Virus record (IMG/VR): IMGVR_UViG_3300034012_001224
Coordinates: 1 to 33,631 of that record
Direction: 5' to 3' (one strand)
DNA: 33,631 nucleotides
Origin: a virus
The notes beneath the pieces are model-generated. The model made no database searches. It had not been told where the DNA came from and saw nothing but the letters and a program-made list of their open reading frames with translations. Of this stretch, positions 6,094 through 11,981 are shown in pieces (the stretch's first letter is position 1; the number at the start of each line of letters is the position of its first letter). Made by a program: the position numbers and the translations under genes.

Positions 6094-6237
6094 ATGACCA
6101 CCGAATCAATGAACGCACTCGAATACGCTGCGTATGTACGCCTTGCACTGATGCTCGCATCTGCGGGCTGCGTGCTCGTCACAGCATCACTCTGGGCGTC
6201 AGTCTATTGCGACTGGCGCAAAGTAAACCGCAAGTAA
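6094..6237 (+). CDS. Small single-pass membrane protein, 47 aa
   Basis: ATG 6094 lies 4 bases after the preceding stop. Residues about 13-36 (YAAYVRLALMLASAGCV and on through LVTASLWASVY) form one hydrophobic helix followed by a basic tail (DWRKVNRK), predicting an N-out/C-in single-pass membrane peptide. Function unknown; small early membrane proteins are common in phages. Confidence 0.5.
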   Translation: MTTESMNALEYAAYVRLALMLASAGCVLVTASLWASVYCDWRKVNRK

Positions 6238-6249
6238 ACCATCAACCCT

Positions 6250-6261
6250 AACACACTACAA
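6250..6261 (+). promoter_or_regulatory. AACACACTACAA leader motif, copy 2
   Basis: An exact copy of the 12-mer, directly abutting ATG 6262. Confidence 0.5.
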
Positions 6262-6444
6262 ATGAGATACAAAACACCAACAGCATGGAAAAAATCGGTC
6301 GTAATTAGCAAAACATTAACTGGATGGCATGCTATTGATCCGCAGGCGACTCGTTGCGCTAGCATACATGGCGCGCCGACTAGGCGTGAGTGCGTAGACT
6401 GGGTGCGCGGATCAAATAAATATCGTTTGAAAAAAGGTGCCTAG
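6262..6444 (+). CDS. Small basic hypothetical protein, 60 aa
   Basis: It begins at ATG 6262, directly after the leader repeat. The product is basic with Trp residues (TAWKKS, TGWHAID, ECVDWVRG) and reads like a small phage protein built on repeated short strands. The C-terminal YRLKKGA is positively charged. No family was recognised. The leader repeat is the best evidence that it is expressed. Confidence 0.5.
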   Translation: MRYKTPTAWKKSVVISKTLTGWHAIDPQATRCASIHGAPTRRECVDWVRGSNKYRLKKGA

Positions 6445-6454
6445 GTTCCCGCGC

Positions 6455-6496
6455 TGGTCACCCTACGGGGTGGCCAGATGGGAGCAAGGACGCTCC
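6455..6496 (+). promoter_or_regulatory. Two tandem hairpins in the leader of the GP88-like gene
   Basis: TGGTCACCC/GGGTGGCCA (6455-6463 with 6468-6476, one wobble) closes a TACG tetraloop, a very stable C(UACG)G hairpin in RNA. It is followed by GGAGC/GCTCC (6481-6485 with 6492-6496). No U-run follows, so these may be processing or stability elements, not a terminator. Confidence 0.5.
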
Positions 6497-6501
6497 AAAC
6501 A

Positions 6502-6513
6502 AACACACTACAA
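6502..6513 (+). promoter_or_regulatory. AACACACTACAA leader motif, copy 3
   Basis: Third exact copy of the 12-mer, 9 bases before ATG 6523. Confidence 0.5.
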
Positions 6514-6522
6514 ACAAACCAT

Positions 6523-7128
6523 ATGAATATCACCCTCTCACAGCCCTCTAAAATGCCTTGCCAAGGCTGGTCCGTACCCGCTCTCGCATGCAAAACCGGC
6601 TCCAAACTCGCACAGGTTGAGGGATCCGTCTGCCATGGCTGTTACGCTCTCAAAGGTTTCTACCGCATGCCCAACGTGCAGAGAACCTTACAAGCACGCT
6701 TGGCTCTAATGGAAAGCCCAGAATGGGTGCCAGCCATGATCGAGAAGATACGCGCAACGGAGAAAAGCGGTTTTTTCCGTTGGTTTGATTCCGGCGACCT
6801 TCAGTCGATCAAAACCCTGAAGGCAATCGTCCGCATTGCCATTGCATTACCTGAGATTCGCTTTTGGTTGCCAACGAAGGAGTATGGTATCGTTTCCGAG
6901 TACGTTGAGCTATTCGGCTCATTCCCTCCGAACCTCACGGTACGTCTCTCGGCCTATATGGTCGACCGGGCAGGCCCTAACAGCCTAGCTGAAGGCCTAG
7001 GCGTCACCACAAGCGAAGTCTCCTCCACAAACGGCACCTGTCCGGCACCTACACAAGGCAACAAATGCGGAGACTGCCGGGCATGCTGGAACAAAGACGT
7101 TCAAACTGTCGTTTATCGCTTACACTAG
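6523..7128 (+). CDS. GP88-like phage protein (Cys-rich)
   Basis: 201 residues from ATG 6523, chosen because it follows the leader repeat; the frame is open from 6478. It matches the mycobacteriophage gene-88 style family: an early SKMPCQGWSVPA, a GSVCHGCYALKGFYRMPNVQ block, FFRWFDSGDLQS, FWLPTKEYG, and a C-terminal Cys cluster (NGTCPAPTQGNKCGDCRACW). The conserved cysteines suggest a bound metal or Fe-S cluster. The biochemical role of the family is not known to me. It is the longest gene of the plus-strand island and is common in host-interaction regions of phages. Confidence 0.7.
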   Translation: MNITLSQPSKMPCQGWSVPALACKTGSKLAQVEGSVCHGCYALKGFYRMPNVQRTLQARLALMESPEWVPAMIEKIRATEKSGFFRWFDSGDLQSIKTLKAIVRIAIALPEIRFWLPTKEYGIVSEYVELFGSFPPNLTVRLSAYMVDRAGPNSLAEGLGVTTSEVSSTNGTCPAPTQGNKCGDCRACWNKDVQTVVYRLH

Positions 7129-7130
7129 CC

Positions 7131-7289
7131 ATGAGAACCAACCAAGCAGCCGCTTACTCGTACCTCTCGCGTGTCGCCCGTGATATCCGCACCAAGCGCC
7201 CGCATGAAGCCCGCGCATTTATTTGCGCATGGCCAGCATTGCAATCGTACATCAAGGGAATCCCTTGGAAGGGGAGACTGATACCCTAA
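7131..7289 (+). CDS. Small basic hypothetical protein, 52 aa
   Basis: ATG 7131 lies 2 bases after the GP88-like stop. The product is a basic helical peptide (YSYLSRVARDIRTKRPHEARAF) with a C-terminal GIPWKGRLIP. It is the last gene before the terminator at 7300. No family recognised; it could be a small regulatory or host-binding protein. Confidence 0.5.
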   Translation: MRTNQAAAYSYLSRVARDIRTKRPHEARAFICAWPALQSYIKGIPWKGRLIP

Positions 7290-7299
7290 CCACCAAAAC

Positions 7300-7328
7300 G
7301 CCCCTAGGTTTCGCGCCTAGGGGCTTTT
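7300..7328 (+). terminator. Intrinsic terminator between convergent transcription units
   Basis: GCCCCTAGG (7300-7308) pairs perfectly with CCTAGGGGC (7316-7324) around a 7-base loop, followed by TTTTCTTT. The complementary strand has TTTT after the same stem, so it may work in both directions. It ends the plus-strand island and faces the last gene of the minus-strand operon. Confidence 0.85.
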
Positions 7329-7335
7329 CTTTGCC

Positions 7336-7518
7336 TTAATTCCTTCCCACTCCGCGCACCTTACGCGCAACCCTGCGCAGACTCTCGAGCAACATAGCAA
7401 GCTGCCGGGCTAACCGCACCTCCCGCTTATGTGATACCTCGTACATGCTCCGCCATCGCGCGGCCTCCTCAGCATAGAACTCCGCCTCCTCTTCTAGAGC
7501 TTCGCAATCGTCACACAT
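7336..7518 (-). CDS. Small coiled-coil protein, 60 aa
   Basis: ATG 7518 (MCDDCEALEEEAEFY) is preferred to the longer frame from 7575, since it overlaps the upstream gene by only 25 bases. An N-terminal Cys-x-x-Cys precedes a strongly charged helix of heptad character and a basic C-terminus. It is the last gene of the long minus-strand operon, just before the terminator. Function unknown. Confidence 0.5.
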   Translation of the reverse strand: MCDDCEALEEEAEFYAEEAARWRSMYEVSHKREVRLARQLAMLLESLRRVARKVRGVGRN

Positions 7519-7781
7519 TGCAAGTCGCTCTCTAGCAACGCGATCCGAACGTGCTGCGCTTGAATGATGCGCCAATACCGCTCGGTAAGATCGCGCAGGT
7601 CATGCACCTCATTGGCCAGGTCAATCCCATTCTGTAAAACCAAATTTGAATTTTGAATTTGAGATTTGATTTTGAAATTTGAAATTTGATTTTCAATTTC
7701 GGATTTGAAATTTGGAACTGGAATCTCCAATTTGCATCGCATTTCGGCGATAGCATCACTCGTTTTCAATCGTTCCAACAT
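7494..7781 (-). CDS. Hypothetical protein with an AT-rich repeat-encoded segment, 95 aa
   Basis: Starts at ATG 7781 (MLERLKTSDAIAEM), overlapping the preceding gene by 26 bases. The middle (NFKSEIENQISNFKIK and on) is encoded by degenerate ATTTGA-type repeats and reads as a polar Asn/Lys/Ile coiled coil. The C-terminus (NEVHDLRDLTERYWRIIQ) is also helical. Length is probably variable between relatives because of the repeat. Function unknown. Confidence 0.5.
   Translation of the reverse strand: MLERLKTSDAIAEMRCKLEIPVPNFKSEIENQISNFKIKSQIQNSNLVLQNGIDLANEVHDLRDLTERYWRIIQAQHVRIALLESDLQCVTIAKL
7641..7715. repeat. Degenerate ATTTGA tandem repeat inside a gene
   Basis: Ten or so ATTTGA/TTTGAA units with GATTTGATTTTGAAATTTGA-like spacing, very AT-rich compared with its surroundings. 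A shorter similar run occurs at 8497-8523 in the neighbouring coiled-coil gene. It looks like a slippage expansion in protein-coding DNA. Confidence 0.6.
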
Positions 7782-8340
7782 GTTCGTCAGGGGCTTTCGG
7801 CGGCTTAAGGGCCGCCATGAAAGCGGCAGAGATGTCGTTGTTCGTGTGCAAGTGCACATGCTGGTGCAACTGATCCGGCACCTTGTTCTTCTCTAGGTTA
7901 GCATACTTGTCCAGCGTGATCCCCAAGGCCAGCACAGCGTCCTTCGCGGACATCTCCGGCATTAGCTCCATGACCCGTTGTGCAGCGCCATCGATCACCG
8001 ACTGTAGTTTGGCCTTCAAGTTCGTGTTGAAGTACGCATTCCTGAACTGGCTATCCATGTCGAGGGCACTCACCTTGATCTCGTCCACGCTCCGCTCACT
8101 GATACCAAGCTGCATCGCAATAGCCCGGCTGTGCTGCCCTGTGATGAACAGATCGAGCACCTTCTTCTGTATCTCCGGCGGGATCCCGGCAAGCGCCCCT
8201 AATCCGTTTACCTTCTCTTGCACGACCCCAGGCACATGCTTCTCTATCGACACGTTAGCCAAACCGGCGAGCTGCCGTGCCCTGCTCTCAGGGGAGCGGT
8301 ACACGGCGTTTCGTTTCTTGCGCTTGGGCTTCTCGCTCAT
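7756..8340 (-). CDS. HTH DNA-binding protein, possible small terminase
   Basis: 194 residues from ATG 8340 (ATGA overlap with the gene before). A basic N-terminus (SEKPKRKKRNAVY) is followed by a helix-turn-helix near residues 54-85 (VLDLFITGQHSRAIAMQLGISERSVDEI). The remainder is helical, with a segment (SAKDAVLALGITLDKYANLE) of the kind seen in phage small terminase or transposase-like HTH proteins, ending in a His-rich stretch. A small terminase would normally sit next to terL. Here it is about 4 kb away in another unit, so the role is uncertain and a transcription regulator is equally possible. Confidence 0.55.
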   Translation of the reverse strand: MSEKPKRKKRNAVYRSPESRARQLAGLANVSIEKHVPGVVQEKVNGLGALAGIPPEIQKKVLDLFITGQHSRAIAMQLGISERSVDEIKVSALDMDSQFRNAYFNTNLKAKLQSVIDGAAQRVMELMPEMSAKDAVLALGITLDKYANLEKNKVPDQLHQHVHLHTNNDISAAFMAALKPPKAPDEHVGTIENE

Positions 8341-8582
8341 TCTCGTTCGCTCATAAAGGACAGATCCTCAGCCGTGATGCCGTGGATCTCGCCAAACGCA
8401 GCCTCACGGATAGCCTGGAGCTGCATGTAGTAATGGTCAGCCTTGAGCGCAATCTTAAGCTGTATATCAGCCTCCTCTTGGCGTTCCTTTTTCAAAATTT
8501 GAATTTCATTTTTCAATTTTGAAATCTCCTCCTCGGCCTGCAATAGCAGCATCTCTGTGGCAATGGCGTGTTCTGGTGTCAT
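8337..8582 (-). CDS. Coiled-coil protein, 81 aa
   Basis: ATG 8582 overlaps the upstream stop (ATGA). Most of the protein (ATEMLLLQAEEEISKLKNEI and the helix after it) is a predicted coiled coil, and part is encoded by an AT-rich TTGAAAATT-type repeat. No enzymatic motif is visible. It sits in a chain of genes joined by 4-base ATGA overlaps, so expression is probably coupled. Confidence 0.55.
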   Translation of the reverse strand: MTPEHAIATEMLLLQAEEEISKLKNEIQILKKERQEEADIQLKIALKADHYYMQLQAIREAAFGEIHGITAEDLSFMSERE

Positions 8583-8884
8583 TTTTGTTTTATGTACTCT
8601 ATTCCTGCTTTATCTAGCAGCTTGTATAGCCGCTGCGCCTCATCCTTCCAAGAGTATTCCTTCTGTACTTCAGGGATACCGGCGAGCACACGCAGCTTGT
8701 TCATCGCCTTGAACCCAACCCAGATCACCTCTTGGTTATGCTCAAGCGCATAGCGTAGCTGCTCGGGGCTACGGATGTTGAGCTTCTCGATGTACCGTGC
8801 CATCTTGAAGTCGAGCGGTGCTACGCCACTCAGCTTCTCCATGCGGTAGACCCATAGCTTACGCCGGTTCTGAAACGCTCCCAT
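8579..8884 (-). CDS. Hypothetical protein with helix-hairpin-helix-like segment, 101 aa
   Basis: Starts at ATG 8884, overlapping the kinase gene by 26 bases. Residues about 33-65 (LNIRSPEQLRYALEHNQEVI, then WVGFKAMNKLRVLAGIPE) follow the pattern of the RNA polymerase alpha C-terminal or other HhH DNA-binding domains: a helix, then a turn with G-F-K and a second helix. A DNA-binding or RNA-polymerase-related role is possible. The rest is charged helix. Identification is by pattern only. Confidence 0.5.
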   Translation of the reverse strand: MGAFQNRRKLWVYRMEKLSGVAPLDFKMARYIEKLNIRSPEQLRYALEHNQEVIWVGFKAMNKLRVLAGIPEVQKEYSWKDEAQRLYKLLDKAGIEYIKQK

Positions 8885-9350
8885 ATTTCTTTAGCTCGTG
8901 TAGTAGTATGTGCTTGAACGTCTCGCTGCCGTCGTTGATCAGCGTGAAGTCTGGGGTGATCTGTTCCTGTTCGGTCTCGGACACATGATCCATTGGATCT
9001 ACGCCAAACCGTCTGACTCGAATGACGATACCGCCCTGTTCGCGGATAGCTTCAGCCTCATTGAGGAAGCGCACGTCGTCGATGACGAGCAGTCTGTCGG
9101 GCGGCATAAAGCCCACCCATAACTGCGGGTCATATGCCCGGCCAGCCATGCCTAGGTCTTGCAAGAGCTTGCGTCCGCGCTCGTCCTTTTGGCCATCCCA
9201 GCCCATATAATAACGAGCAAGCCGCTTAATCTCGTGTGCAAACGAGAACAGTCGATACGCAGGATAACACTCCTGAACGACCGAAGCTGCGTAGCTTTTG
9301 CCCGAGCCGGACAGCCCGGTGAAGCCGATGATCTTTGTGCGGAGGATCAT
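8859..9350 (-). CDS. Deoxynucleoside monophosphate kinase-like P-loop protein
   Basis: 163 residues. A P-loop GLSGSGKS at residues 12-19 opens a nucleoside-monophosphate-kinase fold. LFSFAHEIKRLARYYMGWD (about 34-52) matches the substrate-binding segment of T4 gene 1-type dNMP kinases, and LLVIDDVRFLNEAEAI (about 86-101) the DDVR strand. Such enzymes phosphorylate dGMP, dTMP or hydroxymethyl-dCMP to diphosphates to feed phage DNA synthesis. ATG 9350 overlaps the previous stop (ATGA) and, unusually for this genome, is preceded by GGAGGAG. Confidence 0.8.
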   Translation of the reverse strand: MILRTKIIGFTGLSGSGKSYAASVVQECYPAYRLFSFAHEIKRLARYYMGWDGQKDERGRKLLQDLGMAGRAYDPQLWVGFMPPDRLLVIDDVRFLNEAEAIREQGGIVIRVRRFGVDPMDHVSETEQEQITPDFTLINDGSETFKHILLHELKKYGSVSEPA

Positions 9351-9562
9351 TTCTCCTCCTTCTGTGTCAGCTTATACGCCTGCGCCAGCACAAGATCAGC
9401 GTCGAGCAGTGCAGCCCGATCGTTGGAAAATGCTGAGTTGGCGTCGTAGTGTCGCAATAGGCAGTGCTTGAGCTGCTCGATAGCCGATGCAGCCTGGACC
9501 ACGACGTGCCGGTGCATGATAAGGTCCGCCTTAAGGTTGCCGATCATTTCTATTTCGCTCAT
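9347..9562 (-). CDS. Small helical hypothetical protein, 71 aa
   Basis: ATG 9562 (MSEIEMIGNLKADL) follows the previous stop by two bases and has the ACTAACA leader common here; the GTG at 9583 is less likely. It is all helical with a His-rich patch (LIMHRHVVVQ). The last codons Glu-Glu-Lys supply the GGAGGAG that acts as ribosome binding site for the kinase. Function unknown. Confidence 0.55.
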   Translation of the reverse strand: MSEIEMIGNLKADLIMHRHVVVQAASAIEQLKHCLLRHYDANSAFSNDRAALLDADLVLAQAYKLTQKEEK

Positions 9563-9564
9563 TG

Positions 9565-9906
9565 TTAGTTGTATTTGTGCCACTTGTTATTTTGATTCAC
9601 GCCCATACGACGCAGGGCCGTCTTATGCTCGTACCCGATGCTGATAAGCGCATCGACCATGTCCTCGTCTGATGGCCAAGCCTCACGCCTGAACGTCGAG
9701 GGATGCGCGCGGAGCCACATGTCCATCTCTGGCCACCGCTGTGGCACCATCTTGTCGGCGAAGTAATCCCACCACACGATCTGCGCCACAAATACCTGGA
9801 GCTTCACTGGCAGCTCCATGATCCTGCTCTGCCACTCCCGTGGATCCACTGTGCGCAAACGCGCTACCCATCCGTTCGATTGTCTTTTTGTATTCCTCAT
9901 TCTCAT
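9565..9906 (-). CDS. Hypothetical protein, 113 aa
   Basis: ATG 9906 is preceded by GACTAACAA, matching the local leader pattern; ATG 9900 is an alternative. The protein is Trp-rich (GWVARLR, PREWQSR, IVWWDYFADK, MVPQRWPEMDMWL) and ends with a helical segment containing SIGYEHKTALRRMG. No family recognised. The first 224 bases are shared in another frame with the coiled-coil ORF that begins at 9976. Confidence 0.6.
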   Translation of the reverse strand: MRMRNTKRQSNGWVARLRTVDPREWQSRIMELPVKLQVFVAQIVWWDYFADKMVPQRWPEMDMWLRAHPSTFRREAWPSDEDMVDALISIGYEHKTALRRMGVNQNNKWHKYN

Positions 9907-9976
9907 TTGTTAGTCGTTTGTTTTCTTGTGTTAATTCATGGAGACGCTCCATGAGGGTGTCGATTAGGATGCTCAT
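9683..9976 (-). CDS. Overlapping coiled-coil ORF, 97 aa
   Basis: ATG 9976 overlaps the upstream 28-aa gene (ATGA). Residues 1-37 (MSILIDTLMERLHELTQENK and on) form a clear coiled coil. Residues beyond about 38 lie in DNA that also codes the 113-aa protein in another frame, and have the Ala/Gly-rich look of an overprinted frame. The N-terminus seems genuine, being the only frame for that stretch and coupled to its neighbour. The tail may be a run-on. Confidence 0.45.
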   Translation of the reverse strand: MSILIDTLMERLHELTQENKRLTNENEEYKKTIERMGSAFAHSGSTGVAEQDHGAASEAPGICGADRVVGLLRRQDGATAVARDGHVAPRASLDVQA

Positions 9977-10059
9977 TCTTTGTCTAAGATGTATCCTAGC
10001 GCCAAAGCTAAGATACTTAGCAGCGCAATAGCAACCTGAATTTTAGGCGGATTCTTCAT
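9973..10059 (-). CDS. Very small membrane peptide, 28 aa
   Basis: ATG 10059 (leader CAACAAA) to TGA 9973. Residues 8-24 (QVAIALLSILALALGYI) form one hydrophobic helix between a basic N-terminus (MKNPPK) and acidic C-terminus (LDKE). It starts inside the end of the zinc-ribbon gene and ends in an ATGA overlap with the next gene. This tight packing is the main evidence that it is translated. A small holin-like or regulatory membrane peptide is possible. Confidence 0.45.
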   Translation of the reverse strand: MKNPPKIQVAIALLSILALALGYILDKE

Positions 10060-10198
10060 TTTGTTGGCTTTTCTTTGCATCGCACTCTGCGCAGAACCAG
10101 TCGCCCCAAAAATCTTGGCTTAAGTCTTCTGCGCAGACATTGCAGACTGGATGCTCGTCCTTAGGGTCACTGTCACCGGGGAAGCCTGTGCTGATCAT
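10043..10198 (-). CDS. Small zinc-ribbon protein, 51 aa
   Basis: ATG 10198 overlaps the upstream stop (ATGA). Two Cys pairs, HPVCNVCAED (Cys19, Cys22) and FCAECDAKK (Cys36, Cys39), are spaced to form one zinc-binding treble-clef or ribbon. The rest is acidic. Small zinc-ribbon proteins in phage genomes bind nucleic acid or host polymerase components; no partner can be named here. Confidence 0.6.
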   Translation of the reverse strand: MISTGFPGDSDPKDEHPVCNVCAEDLSQDFWGDWFCAECDAKKSQQNEESA

Positions 10199-10413
10199 CG
10201 GTCACCCCTCCATTCTTGCATGGCTGACACAGCAAACGCTGCGCTGGCCCAAAATAGGATGAGCAATACTATAGCCTCCCATAGCTCCTCCGCAAAGTAA
10301 GCGATCGCAAGTCCGTCAAAGACGGCGAGGGCAGCAAACGCCCACAGGTATGGCAGCGCCTTGTTTGTGTTGTCAGGTTCGATCTTCATGTAACTTTGGT
10401 AGTGTTTATTCAT
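10195..10413 (-). CDS. Small two-helix membrane protein, 72 aa
   Basis: ATG 10413 overlaps the helicase C-piece stop by 8 bases. Two hydrophobic segments, about residues 20-41 (LPYLWAFAALAVFDGLAIAY) and 46-64 (AIVLLILFWASAAFAV), predict a hairpin in the membrane. Function unknown. It lies between replication genes and a run of small accessory genes. Confidence 0.55.
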   Translation of the reverse strand: MNKHYQSYMKIEPDNTNKALPYLWAFAALAVFDGLAIAYFAEELWEAIVLLILFWASAAFAVSAMQEWRGDR

Positions 10414-10990
10414 TGTGGAATGTTGCTGTCTTGCCTGTAAAGCGTAAGTTTGTGCTTACGCCACACGGGCCGTTTCGTTGGATGGGTATCCCAATCTCAC
10501 GGAACTCTGCGTCATCGGACAGCTTCACAACCATAACGGCTGTAGCGTCTTGTCCGATTGCACGACTTTCGCGAGCTTTACCCTGCTCATTTAGTTGCGT
10601 AATGCTGATCACAAGGCAACCTAATTCGATGCCAAGTAAGCGTAAGCTCCGGCTCACCTCGGCCACCTCACGCTCACGGCTGCTATCCTTGCCAAGGTCG
10701 CACCTGACAAGCTGGATGTAGTCGACAAACAGCACACCAAGGCCGTCCGGCGACTTCGCCATAGCCCGTGCAGTGGCGCAAATGTTGGCGATGTCGTAGA
10801 GATTATCCCGCACCACCAAGCGGCTGTTGTTAAGCTTCTGGATGGCACTGTGGACGCCCCTGATGTCGCGCTCATGCTTTGCTCCTTCAGCGAGCGCACG
10901 CAGGCTGACGTTGCCTAGCCGGGCGACGAGACGGTCGATGATCTGGTTAGCTGGCATCTCAAGCGAGATGACGAGTATTCCTTTGTTCAT
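10406..10990 (-). CDS. DnaB-type replicative helicase, C-terminal piece
   Basis: 194 residues matching the RecA-like domain of DnaB from just after Walker A to the end: GILVISLEMP (4-13, the strand and helix that follow the P-loop), Walker B GLGVLFVDYIQL (83-94, Asp90), the sensor strand ISITQLNEQG, an RESRAIGQDA loop, and an arginine-finger-like QRNGPCG (171-177). It has no P-loop of its own. The P-loop is at the end of a separate ORF 2.3 kb upstream (13311-14021). ATG 10990 overlaps the end of methyltransferase frame B by 32 bases. Together the two pieces total about 430 residues, a normal DnaB length. Confidence 0.85.
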   Translation of the reverse strand: MNKGILVISLEMPANQIIDRLVARLGNVSLRALAEGAKHERDIRGVHSAIQKLNNSRLVVRDNLYDIANICATARAMAKSPDGLGVLFVDYIQLVRCDLGKDSSREREVAEVSRSLRLLGIELGCLVISITQLNEQGKARESRAIGQDATAVMVVKLSDDAEFREIGIPIQRNGPCGVSTNLRFTGKTATFHNE

Positions 10991-11981
10991 TTAGTAATGT
11001 GGTAAAAGCTAATGCTGCGCAGGCGGGCACAACGCCATTGCCCAATAATCGGAGTTCGTCTATACGGGAATCAATCATCGTTGCTATGTGGGCCTGGGCA
11101 TGGGCAGTCTGCGTAGTGTCCTCCACATTTCCAGCAGATGACATCGTCACAACATGGACATGGTTTGCAATCGGCTGCCCACACGATGGCATCGTCCAAC
11201 CTATCGGCAGTCCCATCAGCGTCTCCACCCAACGTGGATTCAGTTTGCCCGTTGTGTTGTGTTGAGCTTGCTCGCCCAACCTGTGCCTCCCACTGTCCTC
11301 TTGTTTGTCCTGTGCCATTGAGCACCTTGGTGTTGCCCACGACTCTGGGCGGCTCCCATGCGTGCTGTGGTTGGCCGGGGCGGGAGGGCCATAAACTGCA
11401 ATACTCAGATTTGGGTCTTTTCGGTTCCCTTGAGTTGTTCCACCTTGCAGCGAGTCTGCTGTGTTCGGAGTCGGCCATGACCCACACTCTTTTGCGTTGG
11501 TGAACCGCACCACATTCAGCCGCGCTGAATATGCCCCACGTCGTTCGATAACCCATTCCTGCCAAGTCTTCGATAACGTCGGACAACCCCAGCGAGATAT
11601 GTCCTTCGACGTTTTCAAAGAAACATAGTTTTGGTCGCATTGCAGCAATTCCATCTGCAATCCAGGGCCAAAGGTGTCTTGGGTCGTCTTTCCCGGCTCG
11701 CTTTCCTGCTGCACTGAAGGGCTGACAGGGATAGCCTCCAGTAAGGATGTCCACTCGATCTCGAAAGCTTTCCCAAGGGAAGGTTTTAAGATCCGTCCAA
11801 ACAGGTGCTGCGTCCATGAGTTCCGCTTCCATTTTTGCAACCAAGTTCGCAATGGCGAAAGCTTCGATCTCACAAAGAGCGACTGAGCGCAAAGCTGGGA
11901 GGACTCGTTTAAGTCCAAGTTCAATGCCCCCGTATCCTGCACAGAGGCCAACGTGTGTAATTGTTTCGGCAGTATCCACAT
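10959..11981 (-). CDS. Methyltransferase C-terminal frame (frame B), overlapping frame A
   Basis: 340-residue frame, +1 relative to frame A and overlapping almost all of it. The C-terminus has LNPRWVETLMGLPIGWT (about 245-261) and ELRLLGNGVVPACAALAF (about 307-324); the latter is C5-methyltransferase motif X. The middle (ECGSWPTPNTADS) belongs to the SWPTP-style sequences often seen beside phage cytosine methylases. It starts at a TAATG stop-start overlap (11981) with the 80-aa gene, so it could be translated independently, or the C-terminus may be reached by +1 frameshifting from frame A. The C-terminal half is very likely real protein; the first ~110 residues may be a shadow. Confidence 0.65.
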   Translation of the reverse strand: MWILPKQLHTLASVQDTGALNLDLNESSQLCAQSLFVRSKLSPLRTWLQKWKRNSWTQHLFGRILKPSLGKAFEIEWTSLLEAIPVSPSVQQESEPGKTTQDTFGPGLQMELLQCDQNYVSLKTSKDISRWGCPTLSKTWQEWVIERRGAYSARLNVVRFTNAKECGSWPTPNTADSLQGGTTQGNRKDPNLSIAVYGPPAPANHSTHGSRPESWATPRCSMAQDKQEDSGRHRLGEQAQHNTTGKLNPRWVETLMGLPIGWTMPSCGQPIANHVHVVTMSSAGNVEDTTQTAHAQAHIATMIDSRIDELRLLGNGVVPACAALAFTTLLNEQRNTRHLA

